DNA from: a virus
DNA: 35,711 nt
IMG/VR virus record: IMGVR_UViG_3300042731_004335
Coordinates: 1-35,711 of that record
Direction: 5' to 3' (one strand)
The notes below the pieces were generated by a model. It worked only from the letters and a program-made list of their open reading frames with translations. It made no database searches and was not told the DNA's origin. This document shows, in pieces, positions 14,357 to 20,821 of this stretch (its first letter is position 1; the number at the start of each line of letters is the position of its first letter). The position numbers and the translations under genes were made by a program.

Positions 14357-14407
14357 GCTAAAAGCTTCCGAATCAAATTCTAACAGAAGTTGAAATGGAG
14401 GCTGAAC

Positions 14408-14737
14408 ATGATTGAACCTAGCTTAACGTTAAGTAACCCACATTATCTACACGATAATCCTAATTTAATCTACCCTGAAAAAAAATTAATCTTTGCTCGA
14501 AAAAATGATATAAGGTATGATGATTTTTATTCGGGAAGTGTGAAGTTTCCCCTAATTCGATGTTTAAGTGACACATGGAACCAGGGGAAAGGCCAAATTG
14601 ACATGATGTATGGCACCCTTCACAAAACAAGTTTCTTTGGCGGGAACTGTTTTGTGAGCGTTAATATGCTACTCAAACCGCTCATGTCAAGGCTTTTCTC
14701 CAAACCTGAAGTTGGAAAGGAGATTGACCTGACATGA
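14408..14737 (+). pseudogene. Truncated duplicate of the initiator start, running into a second leader element
   Basis: ATG 14408 has GGAGG at good spacing; an upstream in-frame ATG at 14390 overlaps that site and is not preferred. The first 40 residues resemble the first 45 of the next gene (NPNLIYPEKK and YDDF here, NPYQIYPEKN and YDIF there). After about residue 43 the DNA stops resembling protein and becomes a copy of the structured leader (element B). The open frame, 109 aa in total, may therefore be accidental from there on. It could still be a short translated leader peptide. The stop overlaps the next start (ATGA). Confidence 0.6.
14529..14733. repeat. Leader element B, diverged copy of element A
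   Basis: It shares ordered landmarks with 14230-14407: ATTCGG, a hairpin, TTGACAT, an internal hairpin, ATGTCAA, GAAGTTG, GGAG, start codon. Stems differ in sequence but not in place: TTTCCCCT/AGGGGAAA (14546-14590), TTGACATGA/TCATGTCAA (14598-14690) and CACAAAACA/TGTTTTGTG (14621-14656). A weaker leftward promoter (TTGACA 14685-14690, 18 bp, TATTAA) would start RNA near 14655, at the foot of the last hairpin. I see no matching terminator. Confidence 0.65.
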
Positions 14738-15966
14738 TAACAATAGCACACAACACGCCAAATACACAAGAGATTTCAAACGAAAATCCCTACCAAATCT
14801 ACCCTGAAAAAAATCAAAATATTTTTAAAAAAGATGAGTACAAATCCTATGATATTTTCGATAAGCAGACAACCAGGACACAAATACCGGGTGATTCTGT
14901 AAATGCGTACCAAGTTTGGATGCTGCTACTATCATATCATCCGGAAGCCGATATTGATCCGTTAAATCTTGCGGATCATTTTGGTATTAGCAAAACGAAA
15001 ATATACAAGCTACTCAACATTCTGATAGCTGATGGTAGAGTACAGCGGAACCGGATAAGAGAAAAAGGCTATAATCAAAAATCAGACTATATGGTTTTTG
15101 AAGATCCGGAAGAGTGGCGGACTATTATTTTTTTCTCGTATCATCAAACTTTCAATCCAACCTATTTCGCAAACACGGAAAATAACAATTCAGCCTATTC
15201 CGCATTTGCGGAAAATAACCATGCCCGCAAACCCGCTAATAACACGAAGTTCGCAAACGCGAACTGTACATCATTTCTAGATTCTAGTAATAATATATAT
15301 AACAACAACAACAGTGATAAGAATATAGTTTCTGCAAGCCCCATGCCTGATCCTGCTGTTGTTGTCGAACCAAAAAAAATTATTTCAAAACCCAAAGAAC
15401 CCGAAACGCCGAAGCACAAAATAACCGAAGTCGGTGAAAAAATCCCTCCAGAGCTAAAGGAAAAACTAACTCCCGAACAAAAGCAGGACATCAAAGAAAC
15501 ACTTTTTCGCTGGCAATCTGAGTATGAAGTCGACAGGATGTTAGAAATCACAATAGCAGCTATTAAGTACAAGCCGGACAATTTGGGCGGCCTGCTGAAC
15601 GACGCATTAAAAAATAATTACATACCTAAACCTAAACCGAAAGAAAAAAACAAATATGATCCTCCCGAACATGTTTACACGCCACCACCGCCTTTAGATC
15701 CCTGGTATATTGAGCAAGCAAGACGAATAGAGAAGTCTTACAAAGATAACGCTGTGCCGATAAAGAGTGAAGAGCAGCAGGAAAACGCTAAATTTATCCA
15801 GGGAATGGGTACAGCTGCACGACTTAGAGCAAAATTAAAACAGCCGGATATAGATCCAAAATATCGTGGTCGTGGTCATGGTCGCGTCCCAATGACGGAT
15901 AAAGAAAAGCAGGAACGGAAAGCGATTGAACAGGAACTTGAAAAGCGACGAATCGAAAAGTTATGA
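14734..15966 (+). CDS. Replication initiator-like protein (winged helix), origin inside gene
   Basis: In the 410-aa product, residues about 55-115 form a winged-helix domain (SVNAYQVWMLLLSYHP, LNLADHFGISKTKIYKLLNILIADGRV), as in phage O-type and plasmid Rep initiators. Residues about 145-200 are a low-complexity Asn/Ala-rich linker, which at DNA level holds the iterons and AT-rich stretch of a likely origin, the same arrangement as lambda O. The C-terminal half is Pro/Lys-rich with a helical domain (about 235-300) that could contact a helicase or loader. No helicase, primase or polymerase gene is recognisable in this genome, so host replication proteins are probably recruited. Confidence 0.75.
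   Translation: MITIAHNTPNTQEISNENPYQIYPEKNQNIFKKDEYKSYDIFDKQTTRTQIPGDSVNAYQVWMLLLSYHPEADIDPLNLADHFGISKTKIYKLLNILIADGRVQRNRIREKGYNQKSDYMVFEDPEEWRTIIFFSYHQTFNPTYFANTENNNSAYSAFAENNHARKPANNTKFANANCTSFLDSSNNIYNNNNSDKNIVSASPMPDPAVVVEPKKIISKPKEPETPKHKITEVGEKIPPELKEKLTPEQKQDIKETLFRWQSEYEVDRMLEITIAAIKYKPDNLGGLLNDALKNNYIPKPKPKEKNKYDPPEHVYTPPPPLDPWYIEQARRIEKSYKDNAVPIKSEEQQENAKFIQGMGTAARLRAKLKQPDIDPKYRGRGHGRVPMTDKEKQERKAIEQELEKRRIEKL
15166..15320. other. Putative replication origin: iterons plus AT-rich stretch
   Basis: Four related sites lie at 15166-15180 (TTCGCAAACACGGAA), 15198-15213 (TTCCGCATTTGCGGAA, an inverted repeat), 15224-15236 (CCCGCAAACCCGC) and 15250-15263 (TTCGCAAACGCGAA). The first two are each followed by AATAAC, and the starts are 26-32 bp apart. 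Directly after comes an AT-rich run (about 15270-15320) with TAATAATATATAT and a CAA repeat, as expected for a melting region. It lies within the initiator gene, as in lambdoid phages. Confidence 0.68.
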
Positions 15967-16187
15967 GACTACGTAAAGAACCAACACCGGAAACAACTAT
16001 CGATCTTGACAGGCCGATAGACAAATTTGAATTCATGCGCTGGAAAAAACAATTCCCGAAAGAAAACCCATTGCGGAAAGCTTATATTGACGGGCAGGCG
16101 CTAATTTGCGATAGTGAGAATGATCGTATGAAAATTATAGCGTATCTTTTGACTACACTCGAAAATAAATTTCAAGGATGCATATGA
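15963..16187 (+). CDS. Small hypothetical protein after the initiator (74 aa)
   Basis: ATG 15963 overlaps the initiator stop by 4 bp (ATGA), and its own stop overlaps the next start in the same way. The product is charged and helical, with FMRWKKQFPKENPLRKAYIDGQ in the middle and a Leu-rich end. It could assist the initiator, by position, but I do not recognise the family and no Walker motif is present. Confidence 0.65.
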   Translation: MRLRKEPTPETTIDLDRPIDKFEFMRWKKQFPKENPLRKAYIDGQALICDSENDRMKIIAYLLTTLENKFQGCI

Positions 16188-16276
16188 GAAACTACATGAG
16201 CTACGGCGGCGGGGTGAACAGCGTCGCGATGTACCTGATGATGGTAAGTGGAAGAGAATCAGATGAGATTATTTGA
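16184..16276 (+). pseudogene. N-terminal remnant of a PAPS-reductase/PP-loop family gene
   Basis: The frame from ATG 16184 encodes MRNYMSYGGGVNSVAMYLMM and ten more residues before TGA. SYGGGVNS is the ATP-binding PP-loop at the start of phosphoadenosine phosphosulfate reductase-like proteins, normally 200 aa or more. A short overlapping frame from 16265 ends in PPCQCGL, which resembles the Cys-containing end of such proteins. The middle is missing, so the gene looks internally deleted. Translation is still coupled to the gene upstream by ATGA. Confidence 0.6.
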
Positions 16277-16294
16277 AGTAGATGAGTATCCTCC

Positions 16295-16567
16295 GTGCCA
16301 GTGTGGGCTATGAAGAGCTATGAAATGTGTGAAAACTGTGAAGGCGGGTTATTTTACATCGTGAGGATTCCGGAATGCGATGATTGTATGCATAACGGCG
16401 TTTGGGATGCAGACATATGCGAGTATCGGTATGATATTGATGGCGATCGAATTGAAGCGTTTGAGGAAGGTGCGTGTGAACTTGGTGAAACACAGGGCAA
16501 TGGTTGCTTGATTTACGAATGTTCCGATTGTGGTCATAAATGGCATACGTATTTCGTGGATTATTGA
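16295..16567 (+). CDS. Cysteine-rich zinc-ribbon-like protein (85-90 aa)
   Basis: The product has CENC near the N-terminus, CDDC at about residue 28, and CSDCGHKWHTYF near the C-terminus, a pattern fitting two zinc knuckles of a small zinc-ribbon protein, with an acidic middle. Possible starts are GTG 16295 and ATG 16310. Neither has a good ribosome site, so the true start is unsure and may have been disturbed by the deletion in the gene just upstream. Binding to nucleic acid or protein is possible. Confidence 0.6.
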   Translation: MPVWAMKSYEMCENCEGGLFYIVRIPECDDCMHNGVWDADICEYRYDIDGDRIEAFEEGACELGETQGNGCLIYECSDCGHKWHTYFVDY

Positions 16568-16568
16568 T

Positions 16569-16763
16569 ATGAAGCTCTACACGAAGGAAGAAAAGCGGGC
16601 GTTGTGGAATGATGATCCGTTAAATTATGTGATTATGGCGCATGAGCAGTTGTGTTGTGAGTTGCCTGAGCGTGATTTGTGTTTGAAATGTGAATTGAGG
16701 CATTGTCATTATTATCATCATGCGTTGAATTTATATGAGAATGGGATTTACGTAGCGGAATAA
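16569..16763 (+). CDS. Small Cys/His-rich protein (64 aa)
   Basis: I chose ATG 16569, one base after the previous stop (TGATATG). An upstream in-frame ATG at 16530 would overlap the zinc-ribbon gene. The product begins MKLYTKEEKRALWNDDP and contains CCELPERDLCLKCELRHCHYY, which may bind a metal ion. The family is unknown. The GC-richer third positions here differ slightly from the AT-rich genes upstream. Confidence 0.55.
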   Translation: MKLYTKEEKRALWNDDPLNYVIMAHEQLCCELPERDLCLKCELRHCHYYHHALNLYENGIYVAE

Positions 16764-16767
16764 AAAA

Positions 16768-16803
16768 AGCGCTCAAAGCCTTGTTGTAGTGGATGTGAGC
16801 GCT
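16768..16803 (-). terminator. Leftward-type terminator hairpin
   Basis: AGCGCTCA (16768-16775) pairs with TGAGCGCT (16796-16803) around a 20-base loop. On the minus strand the stem is followed by seven T; on the plus strand it is not. It may stop antisense transcription or act weakly in both directions. Confidence 0.55.
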
Positions 16804-16858
16804 CTTAAAGTGTGCACGATCGGAATATACAAAAGTGAAAGGAGATTGTCAATAAACA

Positions 16859-17287
16859 ATGTCAGGATTAAGCCCGACACAGAGAACATTACGTCATTTG
16901 CGGTATGAGGGGTTATTATCTGCGATAGTGGAAAAATTTAACCCGTATGCCGGGAAATTTGGACAGCGGCAGGACATGTTTGGGATTATCGACATAGTAT
17001 CACTATGCCCGATCAGGGGTATAATTGGCGTGCAGAGCTGCGGTAACAGTTTTTCGGAGCACTGGCGTAAGCTTACAGAGGAAAAGGCGGATATCACGCA
17101 TGAATGGTTGTCGTGTGGCGGTAAACTGTACATATATTCGTGGAGGAAAGTCAAAAAACGTCGCGGTGGAAAGCAAATGATTTGGCAACCGCGGATAAAA
17201 GAGATAACGTTAGAGGATGTAGATTGTGAGAATAGCGCGTGTATAAAATCGAGAATTAGAGAAAATTATAATGTCAGTAGGGGATAA
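16859..17287 (+). CDS. PD-(D/E)XK-like nuclease family protein (142 aa)
   Basis: The product begins SGLSPTQRTLRHLRYEG and has RQDMFGIIDIVSL followed by GIIGVQSCG. The order of an acidic residue after a helix (D in FGIID), a strand and then a V-Q pair is the core seen in resolvase-like PD-(D/E)XK nucleases of phages, with Q in place of the usual E/D-x-K. A Trp-Arg-Lys basic end follows. Length fits small Holliday-junction resolvase-type enzymes. GGAG lies about 15 bp before ATG 16859, longer than ideal. A junction-resolving role before packaging is plausible, not proven. Confidence 0.65.
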   Translation: MSGLSPTQRTLRHLRYEGLLSAIVEKFNPYAGKFGQRQDMFGIIDIVSLCPIRGIIGVQSCGNSFSEHWRKLTEEKADITHEWLSCGGKLYIYSWRKVKKRRGGKQMIWQPRIKEITLEDVDCENSACIKSRIRENYNVSRG

Positions 17288-17403
17288 TCAGAAAGGAGGG
17301 AGCCTATGTAGCTAACACACAATCAGCGATAAAACTATAGGATATGTGTCTGTAGTATTGATGGATATGCAGACATAGAGAATCTTTTCAGTTCCAGAAT
17401 AAT

Positions 17404-17481
17404 TGCGGGATAGGGCAGTTTGGTAGCCCGCTTGGCTCATTCCCAAGAGGTTCGTCGGTTCAAATCCGGCTCCCGCTACCA
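17404..17481 (+). tRNA. tRNA-Met (CAU) with unpaired 1-72
   Basis: A full cloverleaf with encoded CCA: acceptor TGCGGGA/TCCCGCT, D stem GGGC/GCCC with a nine-base loop, anticodon stem CTTGG/CCAAG with loop CTCATTC (anticodon CAT), a 6-base variable loop, T stem GTCGG/CCGGC with TTCAAAT. The first acceptor pair is T-T, a mismatch. Lack of pairing at 1-72 is a hallmark of bacterial initiator tRNA. Only two of the three conserved G-C pairs in the anticodon stem are present, so it could instead be an elongator or Ile2-type tRNA. Confidence 0.9.
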
Positions 17482-17491
17482 AGGAGATTAA

Positions 17492-17527
17492 ATGAAAATC
17501 ACATTGTATGCTGACTTATTTGATTGA
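17492..17527 (+). pseudogene. Eleven-codon remnant of a small phage gene
   Basis: AAGGAG lies well placed before ATG 17492, which encodes MKITLYADLFD and then a stop. That sequence looks like the start of a larger phage protein. The rest is gone, and another frame (17508) takes over inside it. It is probably the left edge of a deletion. Confidence 0.4.
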
Positions 17528-17666
17528 GGTTGGAAAAGAAAGCGGATTGACGGAACAAGCGTTGAAGTTTTTCAGATATTTTAATGAAGTAAAGGTTGAG
17601 GTTGACGTAGATCCGGAAACGGGGGAAGTTTTAGACTGTATTATAAAAGATAAATGGAGGTCCTGA
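17508..17666 (+). CDS. Small hypothetical protein (52 aa)
   Basis: The frame from ATG 17508 gives 52 aa with a helical Leu/Glu-rich first half (ESGLTEQALKFFRYF) and a strand-rich second half (VEVDVDPETGEVLDCI). It overlaps the eleven-codon remnant that carries the good ribosome site, so expression may depend on re-initiation. The stop lies directly before ATG 17667. No family assigned. Confidence 0.5.
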   Translation: MLTYLIEVGKESGLTEQALKFFRYFNEVKVEVDVDPETGEVLDCIIKDKWRS

Positions 17667-18035
17667 ATGAGAGCGCGAAAATCTTTTTTGCAGGCGGCGA
17701 TACTCTTTTTTATCATGGCGTTTTTACTAATCGCGCTGGTTGACTCGTGGTGTAGGGCTGAGCCGTTTTTAGTCTACGATCCGAACCCGCCGATTGAGGT
17801 GTATGAGGTACGGATAGATGATGGGGAGGCTATCCAGGTGCCCCCTGCTATGATTTCAGAGCAGGATTACCAGCTTGTGTATGATTTAGTAGACCTGCCT
17901 GTAGGTGCTCATCAGATCCGCGCCAGGGCGAAATATGTGGATTGGGGGTGGGTTGAATGGAGCGAACCGTTTAATATTTCCCGCCCGGGTCCGCTTGAAA
18001 ATCCTCAGATCACAACAAACCCTCAGTTACCGTGA
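17667..18035 (+). CDS. Membrane-anchored beta-sandwich protein (122 aa)
   Basis: A basic start (MRARKS) and a hydrophobic segment at residues about 8-26 form a signal anchor or signal peptide, so the rest is probably outside the inner membrane. Residues about 35-110 have an Ig/fibronectin-III-like pattern (VGAHQIRARAKYVDWGWVEWSEPF). GGAGG precedes ATG 17667. The gene is followed by a GTGA overlap. It could alter the host surface, for example to exclude other phages, but that is a guess from topology. Confidence 0.62.
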   Translation: MRARKSFLQAAILFFIMAFLLIALVDSWCRAEPFLVYDPNPPIEVYEVRIDDGEAIQVPPAMISEQDYQLVYDLVDLPVGAHQIRARAKYVDWGWVEWSEPFNISRPGPLENPQITTNPQLP

Positions 18036-18406
18036 GCGTAGAACACGATTCGAGGGTGCACACGGTAACGATAACGAATCGAGGTGAGCGGGTTGACTGC
18101 TTTTTTTATACTCAGTACATACCCACTACAAATAGTGTAGCTACAAGTAATATACGTGTAGATAATCAATATACTACTGATTTTTTATTGGAAAATGACG
18201 GTGATAGCCAGATTTATAGTGGTCACACTACGTACCGGTGGGTATTTGGAGTGCCGGACTATGACGATCCTGAGGAGCATTGTCAGGGCATCAGGCTCAG
18301 GACAGGTCAGACAGCAACTATCAACTACATGACGGAACAGCCTATGGACAGGGCGTATCATATGTTCACGGGTTGGGCCGGGGAAGGGTTTTTCGGGTAT
18401 AACTGA
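18032..18406 (+). CDS. Hypothetical beta-rich protein (124 aa)
   Basis: It starts at GTG 18032, overlapping the preceding stop by GTGA, and its own stop shares a base with the next ATG (TGATG), so the three genes are coupled. The product is soluble, rich in Thr, Tyr and Asp, and looks like a beta domain (HTVTITNRGERVDCFFYT). There is no signal peptide or known motif. It may pair with the anchored beta-sandwich protein. Confidence 0.6.
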   Translation: MSVEHDSRVHTVTITNRGERVDCFFYTQYIPTTNSVATSNIRVDNQYTTDFLLENDGDSQIYSGHTTYRWVFGVPDYDDPEEHCQGIRLRTGQTATINYMTEQPMDRAYHMFTGWAGEGFFGYN

Positions 18407-18636
18407 TGAGCTTACTAAAAGCATGCATGGCAGCATACAGAAAGCATCACTTGGACGATCCAAGCATAGGATGGGATGAGCTTGGAAATATTTTACAAGA
18501 TGCGATTTGCAATGAAATTGGTGATGCGGATTTTGTCAAGTGGTTGGACGGATTCGATACGCCTTTGGAGGAGTTGAAAAGATATAAAAAATCAGAGCAC
18601 TGGAAGCAGTCGACAATAATAGGAAATGGCTTCTAA
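18406..18636 (+). CDS. Small helical protein (76 aa)
   Basis: ATG 18406 overlaps the previous stop by one base. The product is helical and acidic, with WDELGNILQDAICNEIGDADFVKW in the middle. It is the last gene before the inverted repeat at 18641-18674 and the late-type promoter at 18726. No family recognised. Confidence 0.6.
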   Translation: MSLLKACMAAYRKHHLDDPSIGWDELGNILQDAICNEIGDADFVKWLDGFDTPLEELKRYKKSEHWKQSTIIGNGF

Positions 18637-18640
18637 AGTT

Positions 18641-18674
18641 GAAAGCCCACAGGAAGGGATTACGGTGGGCTTTC
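18641..18674 (+). terminator. Hairpin at the end of the early operon
   Basis: GAAAGCCCAC (18641-18650) and GTGGGCTTTC (18665-18674) form a perfect 10-bp stem with a 14-base loop, five bases after the last early stop. No T-run follows, so termination would be weak or factor-dependent, but the position fits an operon end. Confidence 0.5.
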
Positions 18675-18725
18675 AGGAGATGGTGAACCAGTCAAAGCGT
18701 GAATATGTAATGGATGTGTCTTAAG

Positions 18726-18754
18726 TTGACTATACTCTAAATATCCGATACAAT
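18726..18754 (+). promoter_or_regulatory. Sigma70-type promoter for the sigma factor and downstream genes
   Basis: TTGACT (18726-18731), 17 bp, TACAAT (18749-18754). It lies 27 bp before ATG 18781. It may be a delayed-early or middle promoter that leads to sigma factor expression. Confidence 0.75.
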
Positions 18755-18780
18755 CAAGCATAAGTTGCAGGAGGATCAAA

Positions 18781-18981
18781 ATGGATGCTCGTTGCACTAC
18801 ATGTTACTACTTTCAGATCATCATACCAGAGAGATACTGTGGGCATCCTGAGCACCACATTCAGCTTGATGAAGTGCACAAGCACTGCACGAATTATATC
18901 AATCTGACGAGCAAAGAGTATCCGGACAGGCCGATAAAAAAAACCTACGATGAAACCTACGCAAAGATAGGTGCCACATGA
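18781..18981 (+). CDS. Small Cys/His protein (66 aa)
   Basis: ATG 18781 has a strong GGAGG site. The product opens MDARCTTCYYF and continues with a CGHPEHH and KHC pattern: four Cys and several His, suitable for one zinc site. It resembles very small phage zinc proteins of unknown role. It is the first gene behind the promoter at 18726 and overlaps the next gene by ATGA. Confidence 0.65.
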   Translation: MDARCTTCYYFQIIIPERYCGHPEHHIQLDEVHKHCTNYINLTSKEYPDRPIKKTYDETYAKIGAT

Positions 18982-19307
18982 CATCGATACAGCTCAGCTT
19001 TAAGGATGCAGTATATATCACGATCTACATCGTTACCGTAGTTTCAATGCTGGCCGGATTCAAACATCAAATCAAAACACTGCAAGAAACAATTGGTCGA
19101 ATGCAAAAGCTACTCTATCACGACCAGGGCACGCTTAACGTGATCGATATACAGACGTGCAAGCAAAAGCGCGATGCGGTCTATACCGCGATTAGAAAAG
19201 GCGAGCAGATCACGGACGATATTCGCAAGGAAATGAAAACGTTGAACGAAAACGTCCTACGGATCATGATTCACTTACAGATTGACACTAAGAAAGAAAT
19301 AATATGA
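18978..19307 (+). CDS. Membrane protein with coiled coil (109 aa)
   Basis: Residues about 10-27 are one hydrophobic segment (AVYITIYIVTVVSMLAGF). The rest is a charged helix with heptad-like spacing, probably cytoplasmic or periplasmic depending on topology. One helix plus a coiled coil occurs in several phage lysis accessory proteins and in some structural or exclusion proteins, but no motif decides. ATGA overlaps occur at both ends, linking it to the Cys/His gene and the sigma factor. Confidence 0.6.
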   Translation: MTSIQLSFKDAVYITIYIVTVVSMLAGFKHQIKTLQETIGRMQKLLYHDQGTLNVIDIQTCKQKRDAVYTAIRKGEQITDDIRKEMKTLNENVLRIMIHLQIDTKKEII

Positions 19308-19819
19308 ATAGAGATTTTAAGAGATTTAATGAAATGCCCAAATCCGTATTATATATGGCTAATGTCTTTGATGGTTATCACTGTTTGATGACTTTTGACG
19401 ACTATGTTGCAGCAGGTTATATAGGATTTTTGGAGGCGGAAAAGAATAAGCATAAAATTGGAAATTATAAATCCTATCTTTTTAAAAAAATAAAATACCG
19501 GATCATAAATGAAATACACAATTTTAGTGGTAAAAGAAGATTGGGTCCTAGAGATGAAAGAAAATATATCACTCCGTTTTTTTATTATACATTTGATTTT
19601 GAGCTTATTCTTAGTGATCTGGATTTAGAAAAAAAAATAGTGATAAATGATTTAATGCATTATTTATCAAAATTGAATCCACTTTACTGTTATGTTATAA
19701 GGCTATTCTATTTCGAAAATTATAATTTAACCCAAATAGCTAAAAACTGTCATCTCACTAAAAGACAAGTTAGACATATCAAGTCAAAAGCCATTGATGT
19801 TTTAAGAAACTTAGTGTAA
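19304..19819 (+). CDS. Phage-encoded sigma-70-like factor (171 aa)
   Basis: Residues about 30-80 match sigma region 2 in layout (FDDYVAAGYIGFLEAEKN, then YKSYLFKKIKYRIINEIHNF). Residues about 124-171 match region 4, a helix-turn-helix (LNPLYCYVIRLFYFENYNLT, AKNCHLTKRQVRHIKSKAID). There is no region 1 or 3, as in short ECF-type or phage sigma factors. It probably redirects host RNA polymerase to late phage promoters. The gene is clearly more AT-rich than its neighbours, suggesting separate origin. It starts within the previous stop (ATGA). Confidence 0.78.
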   Translation: MNRDFKRFNEMPKSVLYMANVFDGYHCLMTFDDYVAAGYIGFLEAEKNKHKIGNYKSYLFKKIKYRIINEIHNFSGKRRLGPRDERKYITPFFYYTFDFELILSDLDLEKKIVINDLMHYLSKLNPLYCYVIRLFYFENYNLTQIAKNCHLTKRQVRHIKSKAIDVLRNLV

Positions 19820-19865
19820 TAAAAACCATAAGAACTCGAGTATTCCGATAAAGGAGGCTTGCAGC

Positions 19866-20252
19866 ATGTCAGATAATATCATAACAACTATAGTGGAAAA
19901 AGCTAAAATAATTATTGAAAGTTCTAAAGAACTAAAAGAACAAATAGACGAGCTAAGCGAATGGAACGGATACGGAAAAGTACTTAATAACATTGCCCTT
20001 ATCGTTTCTTTTGTGGAATCGGTCACGATAACAGTAGAAAATATCTACGATGAAATCAAAGAATCGTTTGGCGATGGTACAAGCTCAGAAACAAAGCTAG
20101 AAGCAGCAGCAGCAACGATCGACGAGCTTTTAGACTTTCCGATCTGGCTTGAGATAGTCGATAAATATATCATAAAGATAGTGATTTCTATGGTCGTCCA
20201 CTACTTGAATGAGAGATATGGCCACGAATGGCTATTGGATGCACGCTTTTGA
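19866..20252 (+). CDS. Hypothetical helical protein, C-terminal hydrophobic helix (128 aa)
   Basis: AAAGGAGG precedes ATG 19866. The first 70 residues are helical and charged. After a flexible SFGDGTSSETK stretch comes AAAATIDELLDFPIWLEIVDKYIIKIVISMVVHYLNE, whose end is moderately hydrophobic. Proteins of this plan occur in phage virion or lysis regions without assigned function; a holin-like role is possible but weak. The 3' end overlaps the ParB-like gene. Confidence 0.55.
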   Translation: MSDNIITTIVEKAKIIIESSKELKEQIDELSEWNGYGKVLNNIALIVSFVESVTITVENIYDEIKESFGDGTSSETKLEAAAATIDELLDFPIWLEIVDKYIIKIVISMVVHYLNERYGHEWLLDARF

Positions 20253-20821
20253 AGATACCAGTAACATGTAAGGGCAGCAAATCCGTAGCCCTGGAAACAT
20301 TACAGGATTTTCAGGGCAATCTAAAAACGCTGCAACTTGACGAACTCGAAAAGCTGAAACGGTCTATCCTCAAGTATGGCTTTTCTTTTCCGGTGTTCGT
20401 CTGGAAGGATTCCATTCTTGATGGGCATCAACGATTGTTCGCTTTGAAAGAGCTACTGAAAGAAGATCATACTATAGGCAACATACCCGTCGTTGAAATA
20501 CAGGCTAAAAACAAGACTGAGGCAGCAGAAAAGCTGTTATTGATCAACAGCCGTTATGCAGAAATCGAGTACGACGGACTCCAAAAATTCATTGATGAAA
20601 ACCAAATTGACTTGGATGCGATCATCGCAGATTTGAGTATACCCGACATTGACCTATCTGAGTTCATGGCTGAATCCAACCAAGACGATGATGCTGAATA
20701 TGAGGAAAGAGAAGGATTCGAGTATCAGATATTAATTAAATGTGAAGATGAAGAAAATCAAAAAAATACAATAGATAAAATAGAAAAACTGGGTATAGAA
20801 TGCCAACCATTGATATTATAA
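20228..20821 (+). CDS. ParB/Srx-like domain protein
   Basis: The N-terminal ParB-like domain shows FQGNLKTL, LKRSILKYGFSFPVFVWK and ILDGHQRLFAL; DGHQR (residues 65-69 from ATG 20228) is the family's nucleotide-binding/active motif. A TTG at 20249, overlapping the previous stop (TTGA), gives the more usual MKIPVT opening and may be the real start. The end (FEYQILIKCEDEENQKNTI) is a small separate domain. In many phages this ParB domain is fused to a DNA methyltransferase. Here it stands alone, overlaps an ABC-GNAT gene by 22 bp, and methyltransferase scraps lie downstream. A DNA-modification role is inferred. Confidence 0.82.
   Translation: MAIGCTLLKIPVTCKGSKSVALETLQDFQGNLKTLQLDELEKLKRSILKYGFSFPVFVWKDSILDGHQRLFALKELLKEDHTIGNIPVVEIQAKNKTEAAEKLLLINSRYAEIEYDGLQKFIDENQIDLDAIIADLSIPDIDLSEFMAESNQDDDAEYEEREGFEYQILIKCEDEENQKNTIDKIEKLGIECQPLIL

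Noticed and set aside
14390-14407. Upstream ATG for the truncated initiator copy
   Set aside because: It overlaps the GGAGG site that serves ATG 14408, and the added residues are not shared with the paralogue.
16859-17287. Endolysin candidate
   Set aside because: The D...VQ core and basic end fit a PD-(D/E)XK-type nuclease better. There is no muramidase or amidase motif.
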